From Clostridium sp. CAG:167 (GTDB taxonomy: Bacteria; Bacillota; Clostridia; Lachnospirales; Lachnospiraceae), in the NCBI GenBank assembly GCA_000433735.1, contig HF998319.1, positions 14,808-33,934 of the forward strand: 19,127 bases of DNA. The letters are read 5' to 3'. The notes beneath the pieces were generated by a model. That model was not told the DNA's origin, searched no databases, and saw nothing but the letters and a program-made list of their open reading frames with translations. The translations under genes were made by a program, and so were the position numbers. Below are positions 1 to 8,765 of this stretch, one piece after another; positions within the stretch are counted from its first letter, which is position 1; each line of letters begins with the position of its first letter.

Positions 1-54
1 GATCAACTGTTCCATCAGCGCCAAAGGCGCCTTACTTCTTGTATATGCTTTCAC
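1..54 (-). CDS. Partial CDS, N-terminus of a pilin-cluster protein, cut by the window edge
   Basis: Eighteen codons are visible, starting at a GTG at 52-54 and running out of the window. The reading is VKAYTRSKAPLALMEQLI. A ribosome binding site (AGGGG) lies about 7 nt upstream, directly after the stop codon of the preceding gene at 65-67, so the gene is clearly the next member of the same operon. The short basic start followed by the beginning of a hydrophobic stretch resembles membrane-anchored pseudopilin-like proteins of this cluster type. Too little is present to assign a function; the start and frame are inferred from spacing and the open frame. Confidence 0.6.
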   Translation of the reverse strand, partial: MKAYTRSKAPLALMEQLI

Positions 55-64
55 CTTATCGCCC

Positions 65-562
65 CTAACTGTTTCCATGGAGAGTCACACTGACCTGCTG
101 ACAGCTACCATCCACATCCGTTGCTTCTACAATGATCCGGTTCCCTTTCCTGGAAAAAGCCAGCCCCTTTGCTTCCATGATCGGTGTTCCGGCGTTATAT
201 TCCAAAGAGACCCCTTTCAATGTGGCCAGTTCATAGATCTGACCTTTATAATAATAAATCCGGGTATCGTATACCCCATCCTTATGTTCCTCATATAAAT
301 GCAGTGTCTGGATACCATCCGGCGTTTCTGCCTTCTGAAAACCTCCGATGGCTACCCCCTGCTCCACATCATTACTCTGGATCCTGGCAGAAATATAGGT
401 AGTCAGGATCTGCTTGTTATAATTATCTGTATCCCGTTTTACCAGTTTTTTATAACTGCCGGCTCCCAGTGCCAGCACCCCGGTCACTCCGGCTGCGAAC
501 AGGACAAAGAGTACCAGTACAAATACATTTTCTATGGTATGACCTTGTTCTTTCCATTTCAT
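65..562 (-). CDS. DUF4860-like membrane-anchored protein of a type II secretion/pilus-like cluster
   Basis: A 165-residue protein with a short charged N-terminus, one hydrophobic segment at about residues 11-33, and a soluble beta-rich remainder. The single N-terminal membrane helix followed by an extracytoplasmic domain is the shape of a minor pseudopilin, but the classical prepilin peptidase site (G followed by F and E at +5) is not evident. I recognise it as resembling DUF4860 proteins, which in Lachnospiraceae sit beside GspF-type genes. It starts at an ATG with an AGGAGG ribosome binding site 7-8 nt upstream. It lies between the pseudopilin-like gene at 666-986 and the partial gene at 1-54, with only 10 bp to the latter. 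Its function is unknown; a structural role in a surface fibre or secretion machine is inferred from context. Confidence 0.7.
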   Translation of the reverse strand: MKWKEQGHTIENVFVLVLFVLFAAGVTGVLALGAGSYKKLVKRDTDNYNKQILTTYISARIQSNDVEQGVAIGGFQKAETPDGIQTLHLYEEHKDGVYDTRIYYYKGQIYELATLKGVSLEYNAGTPIMEAKGLAFSRKGNRIIVEATDVDGSCQQVSVTLHGNS

Positions 563-565
563 CCT

Positions 566-667
566 GATTCCTCCTGGTTCAATCTGTATCGCCCCCTCCC
601 TTTCGCTCGGCGGCAGGTCGTCGGAACCGATTTTTAATTATGTGCTTCGCACATAACGATTCCTCCT
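566..667 (-). repeat. 82-bp intergenic element flanked by 10-bp direct repeats
   Basis: The 10-mer AGGAGGAATC (minus strand) occurs at 658-667, overlapping the stop codon of the upstream gene, and again at 566-575 as the ribosome binding site of the downstream gene. The 82 bp between the copies are GC-rich in one half. They carry a perfect 8-bp palindrome with a GAA loop on the minus strand (638-656), which contains the GCGAAGC core known to form a very stable DNA mini-hairpin. Removing one 10-mer and the 82 bp would restore a normal compact operon junction. I infer an inserted small element with a target-site duplication, or a duplication event. No terminal inverted repeats are seen, and whether it is dispersed in the genome cannot be told from here. 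Confidence 0.55.
634..654 (-). other. Possible six-codon leader-type ORF (MCEAHN)
   Basis: Within the repeat element an ATG at 652-654 follows the AGGAGG at 662-667 by 7-8 nt. It reads six codons (M C E A H N) to a TAA at 634-636. The codons coincide exactly with the arms of the 8-bp palindrome. It has a better ribosome binding site than many true genes here, but a six-residue product is at the limit of plausibility and may be a by-product of the duplicated ribosome binding site. No function is assigned. Confidence 0.2.
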
Positions 668-986
668 AATGTAACTGGGATTCCATCACCGTAATGCTGG
701 GCATGAGATTTTTGCCTTGTACCTCATAAAAAACTGCGTACTTATCCTCGTCGATCTGGATCCCATAATGGTCTTTTAAGTATTGCAGATCCGGCGGGTA
801 CACCCCTTCCGCGGCATAACACAGCATAGTGGCCTTACGGATGGAGGTTTCCAGCTGCTTTAAACTCTCTCCAGCCTCTCCCTTTGTCAGGGAAATACTT
901 CCCCTCCAGAGAAAGAGCCCCAGTGACACCAGCACTGCCAGAAGCACTATGATCTTTATTCCGTTAAAAACTATCTGTAATTTCAT
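666..986 (-). CDS. Pseudopilin-like membrane protein
   Basis: A 106-residue protein with a single N-terminal transmembrane segment at about residues 10-27, followed by a small globular domain. The stretch CYAAEGVYPPDLQYL (about residues 56-70) resembles the conserved part of GspG-like pseudopilins after the long N-terminal helix. No canonical prepilin peptidase cleavage site is visible, so it may be a non-processed pilin-like protein. It begins 18 bp after the GspF-like gene, with a GAGGCGG ribosome binding site, and its stop codon overlaps the AGGAGG that opens the repeat element. Its position directly after the platform protein supports a role as a fibre or pseudopilus component; the assignment is by architecture and context. 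Confidence 0.65.
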   Translation of the reverse strand: MKLQIVFNGIKIIVLLAVLVSLGLFLWRGSISLTKGEAGESLKQLETSIRKATMLCYAAEGVYPPDLQYLKDHYGIQIDEDKYAVFYEVQGKNLMPSITVMESQLH

Positions 987-1004
987 CTCATCCGCCTCAT
1001 TTCA

Positions 1005-2051
1005 CTATCCGATGGAAGACATAATATGAATCAGCGGAAGCATCACAGCCATCAGGATCACTCCTACCAGAATGGAAGTAAGGATTACAATGGTAGGCTC
1101 GATCCGGCCCACTTTCTGCTGTAACTGCTGATCCAGCGATTCTTCCATTCTCCTTGCAATCTCTTCCATAGCCGTGTCTGCTGTACCGCTTTTTGTTCCA
1201 AGATCCAGGATACGGCAGTACTTTCTGCTAAGCATATGATTCTGCCGGAAAGCCTCCGCCAGTGATTCTCCCTGGTCCAGCATATTGAGACATGCATCCT
1301 GCTGCCTCTTTATCTTTTTATTTTTATTCTGAAATCTCACTGCGTTGCGAAAGGCATCCTCCGTATTCAGCCCACTCTTCATCCCCATAGCCATGGCTGA
1401 ACAAAATCTGGCCTGGGACATCTTCCTGCCTATTCCCCTGCTTCCAAACAACTGCTGGTACAAACTCACCACAAATCCTCTGGTAACCGGACACAGACCG
1501 ATAAAAAGTCCCAGTGCCAGGATCACTCCCAATACCACACAGATCACAGGCATTACCGTTCCCAGTCTGTCCCCCAGATTCAACAGCACCGCTGCCGCCC
1601 CTGTCATGGTACCTCCCAGCTGTTCATACACCTGGTTAAATACCGGCAGCACCTTAATCAACAGCACCAGAATGATCACCAGCATCAGGAGCATTAAAAC
1701 TACCGGATATAACAGCGCACTGCGGATCTCATTATTTAACTGCATCTGGCGGTCATAATACGCCGAGAGCGACCGGAGACTTTCCTCCAGCCGGCCTGCC
1801 TGCTCCCCTGTCTCTATCATATCTCCCACATAAGCTGGGAAAACACCGGCCCGACGGACAGCCTGGGACAACGGTTCTGCCTCACCAAGCACTTGCGCCA
1901 TCTCTGTCAGCATTTTTTCCTCTTTTGCATCTGCCGCATCCTCTGCAAGCAGATATAAACCGTCTTCTGCTGATATTCCGGCATGTACCAGCAATGCCAT
2001 TTCCAGGCAGAATGCCGATACACTTTCATGACTCATGACCTTTCTTCTCAT
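1005..2051 (-). CDS. Type II secretion system F family (GspF/PilC-like) platform protein
   Basis: The inner-membrane platform protein of type II secretion or type IV pilus machines, which normally binds the assembly ATPase and feeds pseudopilins into the fibre. From the start chosen here it has 348 residues, with two repeated T2SSF domains. The first cytoplasmic helical domain is at about 8-110, followed by membrane segments at about 112-136 and 166-187. The second domain is at about 212-312, with a final membrane helix at about 317-343. An in-frame TTG at 2111 would overlap the transglutaminase gene by 41 bp; the ATG at 2051, preceded by GAGGGG, follows that gene's stop by 19 bp and fits better. 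ATGs at 2063 and 2036 are alternatives. It is slightly shorter than the usual 400 residues. No partner ATPase (GspE/PilB) is encoded upstream within the window. Confidence 0.85.
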   Translation of the reverse strand: MRRKVMSHESVSAFCLEMALLVHAGISAEDGLYLLAEDAADAKEEKMLTEMAQVLGEAEPLSQAVRRAGVFPAYVGDMIETGEQAGRLEESLRSLSAYYDRQMQLNNEIRSALLYPVVLMLLMLVIILVLLIKVLPVFNQVYEQLGGTMTGAAAVLLNLGDRLGTVMPVICVVLGVILALGLFIGLCPVTRGFVVSLYQQLFGSRGIGRKMSQARFCSAMAMGMKSGLNTEDAFRNAVRFQNKNKKIKRQQDACLNMLDQGESLAEAFRQNHMLSRKYCRILDLGTKSGTADTAMEEIARRMEESLDQQLQQKVGRIEPTIVILTSILVGVILMAVMLPLIHIMSSIG

Positions 2052-2070
2052 CTTTCCCCTCATTTCCTGC

Positions 2071-2964
2071 TTAGTAACTGTATTTCTTCTTATAATTTCG
2101 TCCGTTTCCAATGTATTTCATAATACTTTTGCTGGATTTACTGGTAGATGCAAAGGTAGGATCCATTAATTTCCATTTTTTCCCGTTAAAATAAATAGCT
2201 CCGGTGATCCAGCCCTTTTTCTTTGAATACACATTTACCCAGGCATGGTAGGCATTGCCGGTGTAACCAATCACAAGTTTTGTAGGAACCCCCTGGCTCC
2301 GCAGCATGGCTGTCATGACGGCTGCATAATCAAAACAGATCCCTTTTTTCTTTTTGTAGATCTGATCCAGATTTGGCAGATAGTCATTTTTTACGGTTTT
2401 CGCCAGCTTGCGGTCATATTTATACTGGGAAATCACATATTTGTAAACCTTCCTTACTTTGGCCAGTTCTGTCTTGCTTTTCTTTGTAATCCTGGCTGCC
2501 TTTTTTACCACTTTTGTCTTCTTATTATAGTTTACATACTGATTAGGACGAATATAAGGAACAAACTGGTTTTTCAGTTTTACCTGGATGGTCTTACTCA
2601 TAACGACCAGATAGGTATTTCCCTCTGTCTGGGTATTTACCGTAATCTTATAAGTCGTGTTTCCTTCCGTCAGCGGGATCACCTCGTAGCGCCCCGGCTT
2701 TATGTTGTACTTATAACTGTCCGTGTTTTTTCCTGCAAAGACCTGCACTTTAATGGTTTTACTGAAACTCTGTTTGTACTTTATCATTACATAGCCAAGA
2801 TTTGCATGGGAATAATCTATGATGCACATTTCATTTTCCTCTACTGCCGTTCCTGACGCCTGTGTCGGCTCGATCACTGTTTTGGCGGAAATGTCTTCCC
2901 GGGGCTGTAAAAGCATCCCTACGGCAAACAGACAGATCCACACTCCTATCCTTTTCAATTTCAT
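2071..2964 (-). CDS. Secreted transglutaminase-like domain protein
   Basis: A 297-residue exported protein. Residues 1-27 look like a signal peptide or N-terminal anchor (basic MKLKRIG, then a hydrophobic core). An uncharacterised beta-rich region spans about 45-145, and a transglutaminase-like fold about 160-272. The catalytic triad of the papain-like transglutaminase family is visible: Cys210 in GICFDYA, His240 in YHAWVNV and Asp268 in LMDPTF. Such proteins are proteases, amidases or cross-linkers acting on the cell surface; the substrate is unknown. An upstream in-frame GTG at 2985 exists, but the ATG at 2964 has a well placed AGGTGG and lies just downstream of a consensus promoter. It heads the operon with the GspF-like gene, so it may modify or mature surface fibre components (inference). 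Confidence 0.82.
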   Translation of the reverse strand: MKLKRIGVWICLFAVGMLLQPREDISAKTVIEPTQASGTAVEENEMCIIDYSHANLGYVMIKYKQSFSKTIKVQVFAGKNTDSYKYNIKPGRYEVIPLTEGNTTYKITVNTQTEGNTYLVVMSKTIQVKLKNQFVPYIRPNQYVNYNKKTKVVKKAARITKKSKTELAKVRKVYKYVISQYKYDRKLAKTVKNDYLPNLDQIYKKKKGICFDYAAVMTAMLRSQGVPTKLVIGYTGNAYHAWVNVYSKKKGWITGAIYFNGKKWKLMDPTFASTSKSSKSIMKYIGNGRNYKKKYSY

Positions 2965-2996
2965 ACGCTGCCACCTCTCTTCCACTGATATGATAA

Positions 2997-3025
2997 ATTA
3001 TAAACGCTGCCAAAAGCTTTGACAA
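2997..3025 (-). promoter_or_regulatory. Sigma-A promoter for the transglutaminase/pilus-like operon
   Basis: On the minus strand TTGTCA (3020-3025) and TATAAT (2997-3002) are separated by exactly 17 bp, which is near the vegetative consensus. Transcription would begin around 2990, giving a leader of about 25 nt with the AGGTGG ribosome binding site. Confidence 0.8.
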
Positions 3026-3109
3026 TGGTTAATTACGGCCTTCTTTATGTATAAAAAGAAAATGAAGATGCCTTGTAAATCATTTAATATTTATTTAATG
3101 CATAGTTTC

Positions 3110-3138
3110 TTGATTCTCTAATACAATCGTGTTATTAT
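3110..3138 (+). promoter_or_regulatory. Candidate plus-strand promoter for a small RNA
   Basis: TTGATT (3110-3115) and TATTAT (3133-3138) are separated by 17 bp; four of six and five of six bases match the vegetative consensus. The predicted start is near 3145. The same bases give TATAAT on the other strand (3134-3139), where the -35 candidate TAGCAA is weaker, so the direction is not certain. Confidence 0.45.
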
Positions 3139-3144
3139 AGACCC

Positions 3145-3229
3145 ATCTTAAGAAGCTTGCTAGTTTAATTTAATCATATATCCCTTTAGTGTGGCAGGAG
3201 TTCCCCTAGACTCCTGCCTTTTCTTTTGT
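3145..3229 (+). ncRNA. Candidate intergenic small RNA of about 80 nt
   Basis: A promoter-like pair ending at 3138 is followed about 55 nt later by a strong intrinsic terminator. No other plus-strand gene lies between here and 15242, so the terminator has no known client on this strand. The predicted transcript is AU-rich in its first 45 nt with no open frame of note, and ends in a 9-bp GC-rich stem. It does not match an RNA family I recognise. It is an inference from promoter plus terminator only. Confidence 0.4.
3193..3229 (+). terminator. Intrinsic terminator reading on the plus strand
   Basis: A perfect 9-bp inverted repeat GGCAGGAGT (3193-3201) / ACTCCTGCC (3210-3218) with an 8-nt loop is followed by TTTTCTTTT on the plus strand. 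On the minus strand, where it lies 17 nt past the glucosaminidase stop codon, no T-run follows. It is therefore oriented for a plus-strand transcript, though the stem may also slow minus-strand transcription. Confidence 0.7.
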
Positions 3230-3234
3230 CTTCT

Positions 3235-4404
3235 TTACCGATAGCGAGGCATGTCGTAGAGATATTTTGCTCCCTGGCTATAGCACACGCTCATTTCCTG
3301 ATATTTTCCCCCGATTTTTTCCGCATAAAACGGATCCGATGCATACTGATGCCACAGACCTTTATTGGGCGTGTAGCGAAGCTTAAAAATGGTATTCTGT
3401 TTGTATTTGCTGTGGATGTAGCCACTGGACAGATAGGCAGCCGCTCCTTCCAGCGCCTTGCTGATGCTGGTCCAGCCTTTTTTCTTTGCATAGCGGAATC
3501 CGTACTTCTCCGGATTATTGTCATATGCTTTGATTCCATATAAATTATATACTTTCTTTTTGCCAATCTTATGTCCCTTTGCCAGGGTACTGGTTCCGTA
3601 AGCAGACTCTAAAAAAGTCTGACAGGCAAAATAAACCGGATCCAGATTGTATTTTTTTGCCGCTCCTAAGAGGGCCTTTGCATTTTTTCTGCCATATAAA
3701 ACACTTTTCTTCTTACTCATTTTATTGATCCGGCAATAGATCTCGATCTGATTGTTGTAATATCCGTAGAAAACTTCCGGATCGATCTCCCGGAACGTGT
3801 CAACCCTCATATATTGAAAACGGTCCGTTACATCCCCACTGCTCTTTAACAGTCTCTTATATTCCTTTTTAGAGGCCTGGTTAGTCCGCTTATACTGTTT
3901 TTTTATGTAAGTGGCAAAGGAATATTTATAAGTAGTCCGGGTGGTTTTGCCATGATAATCGTATTTTCCCTTTTTCAGCACTACCTTCCTGCCGTTTTTT
4001 TCTGTCCGGCACTGTATATTCAAAGCCTTTAAGAGTTCTTCAAAAGGGACCAGCATGATGCGGTTCTTTTTGTTTGGCAGTTCTTTGGCTGCCTGGCTTA
4101 AATGCACCTGTTTACCATCTACATAAATTCTTTTTTCTCCGTCAAAAACCGTGGCCACATGATTCTGACTCTTGATTCTGACACAAGGTGCCTGTTCCAC
4201 ATACTCACATCGGATCCCCGGCAGTTCTTTGCAGTTCTTTTCGGAGACAGCCAGACACAGCATTCCCTTATAGTTCCTCAATACTCCCTTGGAAAAATGT
4301 AATGTCTCTCCCTTATAAGAGTACTCTTTTGCGTCACTGGATACAGAACACATAAGGGACAGCACAAATCCTGTCAGTATCAGCAGAAAACTCCATTTTC
4401 TCAT
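3235..4404 (-). CDS. Secreted GH73 glucosaminidase with N-terminal copper amine oxidase-like stalk domain
   Basis: A peptidoglycan hydrolase that likely cleaves N-acetylglucosaminyl bonds in the cell wall. In the 389-residue product, residues 1-25 form a signal peptide ending SSDA. A copper-amine-oxidase N-terminal-like stalk domain lies at about 75-148 (YVDGKQVHLSQAAKELPNKK then LVPFEELLKAL). The GH73 glucosaminidase domain lies at about 240-389, with the probable catalytic Glu266 in TFLESAYGTS and the NLYGIKAYD and PFYAEKIGGKY motifs of the family. An in-frame GTG at 4452 exists, but it lies inside a hairpin; the ATG at 4404 has AGGAGG 9 nt upstream and opens directly into the signal peptide. 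It follows atpC by 57 bp and a probable terminator, so it may be expressed by read-through or from an unseen promoter. A role in cell separation or wall turnover is inferred. Confidence 0.85.
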   Translation of the reverse strand: MRKWSFLLILTGFVLSLMCSVSSDAKEYSYKGETLHFSKGVLRNYKGMLCLAVSEKNCKELPGIRCEYVEQAPCVRIKSQNHVATVFDGEKRIYVDGKQVHLSQAAKELPNKKNRIMLVPFEELLKALNIQCRTEKNGRKVVLKKGKYDYHGKTTRTTYKYSFATYIKKQYKRTNQASKKEYKRLLKSSGDVTDRFQYMRVDTFREIDPEVFYGYYNNQIEIYCRINKMSKKKSVLYGRKNAKALLGAAKKYNLDPVYFACQTFLESAYGTSTLAKGHKIGKKKVYNLYGIKAYDNNPEKYGFRYAKKKGWTSISKALEGAAAYLSSGYIHSKYKQNTIFKLRYTPNKGLWHQYASDPFYAEKIGGKYQEMSVCYSQGAKYLYDMPRYR

Positions 4405-4427
4405 ATATCTCTTCCTCCTCAATTTTA

Positions 4428-4455
4428 AAGGTGGCCAAGTTTCCTCAGCCACCTT
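4428..4455 (-). terminator. Hairpin after atpC, probable (partial) terminator of the atp operon
   Basis: AAGGTGGC and GCCACCTT form a perfect 8-bp stem (4428-4435 with 4448-4455) with a 12-nt loop, starting 6 nt after the atpC stop codon. The tract after it on the minus strand is only TTTAAAATT, so termination may be incomplete and allow read-through into the glucosaminidase gene, whose ribosome binding site follows immediately. Confidence 0.55.
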
Positions 4456-4461
4456 ATCTTC

Positions 4462-4884
4462 TTACTCTTTTCGTCCGGATTGGGACAATCCCAGTCGGAT
4501 AATGGATTTTTTTAAGGCAAGTTCTGCCCGGGCTATATTGATCCGGTCATCGGCATGCTGCAATCGTCGCTCTGCACGCTCTCTGGCCTTCTGGGCCCGC
4601 TTCTCATCGATCTCATCCGGCCACTCGCATGATTGGGCCAGGATCGTGATCTGATCCGGCATGATCTCAATAAATCCTTCCAGCAAAGAAGCTTCTTTCA
4701 CCGAATCCTTGCTTTCTGTGATCGTAAGGATTCCCGGTGCCACAATGGCTGTCATAGGAATATGCTCTGCATAAATTCCCACATCACCTTCCGTAGTGGT
4801 AAGTTCTACCATCTGCGCCTCTCCTGTATAAAAAATCCGGTCCGGGGTGATCACTTCCAGCTTAAAAGTATTTGCACCCGCCAT
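4462..4884 (-). CDS. atpC: F1Fo ATP synthase epsilon subunit
   Basis: The epsilon subunit of the F1 central stalk (140 residues, normal length), which couples gamma rotation to the c ring and can inhibit ATP hydrolysis. The N-terminal beta-sandwich spans about 5-88, with the family motif ITPDRIFYTGEA near the start and GDVGIYAEHIPM in the middle. The C-terminal two-helix domain spans about 92-134 and is rich in Arg, Ala and Glu. It is the last gene of the atp operon, 17 bp after atpD, with an AAGGAG ribosome binding site. Confidence 0.97.
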   Translation of the reverse strand: MAGANTFKLEVITPDRIFYTGEAQMVELTTTEGDVGIYAEHIPMTAIVAPGILTITESKDSVKEASLLEGFIEIMPDQITILAQSCEWPDEIDEKRAQKARERAERRLQHADDRINIARAELALKKSIIRLGLSQSGRKE

Positions 4885-4901
4885 TCAAACACTCCTTTCC
4901 G

Positions 4902-6320
<1,419 letters not shown>

Positions 6321-6332
6321 CTACCTGCCTTT

Positions 6333-7211
6333 CTAGCTGATAGCCGATGCACCAGCTACGATTTCTGTCAATTCCTGGGTAATCGCTGCCTGTCTTGCAC
6401 GGTTATACTGTAATCCCAGGGTTTCTATCATTTCCTCTGCATTACTGGTAGCGGAATCCATAGCCTGCATACGGGCACCATTTTCACTGGCAACCGCCTC
6501 AGCCATGGCTCCAAAGATCAGACTGTTCATATACAGCGGAATAATATATCCGAGAGTTTCTTCCTCTCCCGGTTCATAATTCATCAGCACTTTCGCATTC
6601 TTTGTTTCTTCCTCTTCCGGTTTTGCCTGCTCTGGATCCACCGGCAAAATCTTCATAAGAGTAGGAATCTGTGTCACACTGTTTTTGAATACGGTGTATG
6701 CCAGATATACCTCGTCAATGTCACCTTGTTCCAACGCTGTCATCACTGTCTTGCCAAGAGATACAGCATCACAAAACATAGGTTTGTTAATCACTTCGGA
6801 ATAATCCCCTTCACAGTGGTATCCCAGCCGTTTCATGGCATCCAGTCCCTTGGTTCCTACCGGGTAGATGACTGTTTGCTCCTTGTCAAAATCTCCTCTG
6901 GTAACCAATTTTACAATGTTGGAATTATAGCCCCCTGCCAGCCCCCGGTTGGAAGTGATCAAAATGACTCCCTTCTTTATCGGTCCGTCTTTTTCCACTT
7001 TCCGAAGCAGCGGGTGGCTGCACTGGTCACCAACACTGGCTAACATATGGGAAACCGTCTCGTACATCTTCTGAAAATACGGTTTGGTCTCCTCTGCATG
7101 ATCTTTAGCCTTCTGAAATTTTACGGTAGAAACCAGTTTCATTGCCTTGGTAATCTGTGAGGTGCTGGTTATACTCTCTTTTCGGCGTTTAATGTCTCTC
7201 ATAGAAGCCAT
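6333..7211 (-). CDS. atpG: F1Fo ATP synthase gamma subunit
   Basis: The central rotor shaft of F1 (292 residues). The conserved N-terminal helix MASMRDIKRRKESITSTSQI, with KAMKLVSTVK after it, and the C-terminal helix ending NRARQAAITQELTEIVAGA are both present; these form the coiled coil inside the alpha3beta3 ring. The middle Rossmann-like part contains the family motif ITSNRGLAGGYN. It lies between atpA (14 bp) and atpD (15 bp). Confidence 0.97.
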   Translation of the reverse strand: MASMRDIKRRKESITSTSQITKAMKLVSTVKFQKAKDHAEETKPYFQKMYETVSHMLASVGDQCSHPLLRKVEKDGPIKKGVILITSNRGLAGGYNSNIVKLVTRGDFDKEQTVIYPVGTKGLDAMKRLGYHCEGDYSEVINKPMFCDAVSLGKTVMTALEQGDIDEVYLAYTVFKNSVTQIPTLMKILPVDPEQAKPEEEETKNAKVLMNYEPGEEETLGYIIPLYMNSLIFGAMAEAVASENGARMQAMDSATSNAEEMIETLGLQYNRARQAAITQELTEIVAGASAIS

Positions 7212-7225
7212 AACATCACACCTCT

Positions 7226-8746
7226 CTATTTATTGTTTTCTTTCAAAAAAGACTCTTTAAATTCTTCAATTGCCTTCTTCAACTGTTCCTCAGTTTCCTC
7301 TTTGATCTCCTTGTCATCGCGGATGGCAGCCGGAATCTCCGGATGTTTACTATCCAGATAGTCAAACAGTCCTTTTTCAAAAGCCAATACATCTTCTACT
7401 GCAATGTCAAGCAGATACTGCTTGGTTGCCGCATAAATGATAATTACCTGATACCATACCGGTAACGGTGCATACTGTCCCTGTTTCAGGATTTCGCGGA
7501 TTCGTTCACCCTGATCCAGCTGGCGTTTTGTCTCTGCATCCAGATCGGATCCAAACTGGGAAAATGCTGCCAGTTCGCGATACTGTGCCAGTTCGATACG
7601 GATGGATCCGGCAATTTTTTTCATTGCCTTGATCTGAGCTGAACCACCTACACGGGACACACTCAGACCCGGATTGACTGCCGGACGGAAACCGGAGTTA
7701 AACATCTCTGTCTCCAGGTAGATCTGTCCATCTGTAATAGAGATTACGTTGGTTGGGATATATGCGGATACATCCCCTGCCTGAGTCTCAATAATCGGCA
7801 GAGCTGTCAGTGAACCGCCGCCCAACTTATCTGACAATCTGGCTGCACGCTCCAAAAGACGGGAATGAAGATAAAAAACATCTCCCGGATAAGCCTCTCG
7901 TCCTGGCGGCCTGCGCAACAGCAAGGACAGGGTACGGTAAGCAGCTGCATGCTTGCTCAGATCATCGTACACGATCAGAACATCTTTGCCCTGCTCCATC
8001 CATTCCTCACCGATGGCACATCCACTATATGGTGCAATATACTGCAGCGGAGCCAGCTCACTGGCAGTAGCTGCCACTACTGTTGTATAGTCCATTGCGC
8101 CGGCTTCTTCCAGCGTTTTTACCAGGTTGGCCACAGTAGATGCCTTCTGTCCGATGGCCACATAAATGCACAGCACATCCTGGTCTTTCTGATTAATAAT
8201 GGTATCAATGGCGATGGCTGTTTTACCAGTCTGCCGGTCACCGATAATAAGTTCTCGCTGGCCTCTTCCAATGGGTACCATGGAATCGATCGCTTTGATT
8301 CCTGTCTGTAATGGCGTATCTACGGATTTACGGGAAATAACACCGGAAGCAACACGCTCGATGGGGCGGAGTGTCTCTGTCTTGATCGGACCCTTGCCGT
8401 CAATCGGCTGTCCCAATGCGTTGACAACTCTTCCCAGCATAGCATCTCCTGCCGGAACCGTTGCTACACGGCCTGTGGTCTTAACCACATCCCCTTCGTT
8501 AATATTGGCACTGTCACCCAGAAGAACCGCACCAACATTGTCCTCCTCCAGGTTCATTACCATTCCATATACTTCATGAGGGAACTCTAACAGTTCTCCC
8601 TGCATTGCTTTCTCTAAACCATGAATACGCGCAATACCATCAGCAACCTGAATTACGGTACCAACATGATCTACTTCAAATTCGGTACTGTATTTTTTTA
8701 TTTCCTCTTTGATCACAGAACTGATCTCTTCAGGTCTTAAATTCAT
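7226..8746 (-). CDS. atpA: F1Fo ATP synthase alpha subunit
   Basis: The non-catalytic nucleotide-binding alpha subunit of F1 (506 residues). The N-terminal beta-barrel spans about 25-95, the nucleotide-binding domain has Walker A GDRQTGKT at 169-176, and the arginine finger region [14 protein letters not shown] lies in the second half, followed by the helical C-terminal domain. An in-frame GTG at 8758 would add four residues, but it sits inside the ribosome binding site; the ATG at 8746, reading MNLRPEEIS with GAAGGTG 8-9 nt upstream, matches the usual N-terminus of the family. It follows atpH after 19 bp. Confidence 0.97.
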   Translation of the reverse strand: MNLRPEEISSVIKEEIKKYSTEFEVDHVGTVIQVADGIARIHGLEKAMQGELLEFPHEVYGMVMNLEEDNVGAVLLGDSANINEGDVVKTTGRVATVPAGDAMLGRVVNALGQPIDGKGPIKTETLRPIERVASGVISRKSVDTPLQTGIKAIDSMVPIGRGQRELIIGDRQTGKTAIAIDTIINQKDQDVLCIYVAIGQKASTVANLVKTLEEAGAMDYTTVVAATASELAPLQYIAPYSGCAIGEEWMEQGKDVLIVYDDLSKHAAAYRTLSLLLRRPPGREAYPGDVFYLHSRLLERAARLSDKLGGGSLTALPIIETQAGDVSAYIPTNVISITDGQIYLETEMFNSGFRPAVNPGLSVSRVGGSAQIKAMKKIAGSIRIELAQYRELAAFSQFGSDLDAETKRQLDQGERIREILKQGQYAPLPVWYQVIIIYAATKQYLLDIAVEDVLAFEKGLFDYLDSKHPEIPAAIRDDKEIKEETEEQLKKAIEEFKESFLKENNK

Positions 8747-8765
8747 GTAAATGCACACCTTCTTT

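Larger units (their letters stand above)
2965..3234. other. 270-bp intergenic region with regulatory elements
   Basis: This AT-rich gap separates the glucosaminidase gene from the transglutaminase gene. It contains the minus-strand promoter at 2997-3025, a plus-strand promoter-like pair at 3110-3138, a perfect TATAAT on the minus strand at 3134-3139 with a weak -35, and a plus-strand terminator at 3193-3229. No protein-coding frame with a ribosome binding site was found in it. Confidence 0.6.

Noticed and set aside
20..35. Small GC-rich hairpin (GCGCC TTT GGCGC) in the partial gene at the left edge
   Set aside because: It is a five-bp stem within codons for Ala-Pro-Leu-Ala and has no terminator tract; probably chance.
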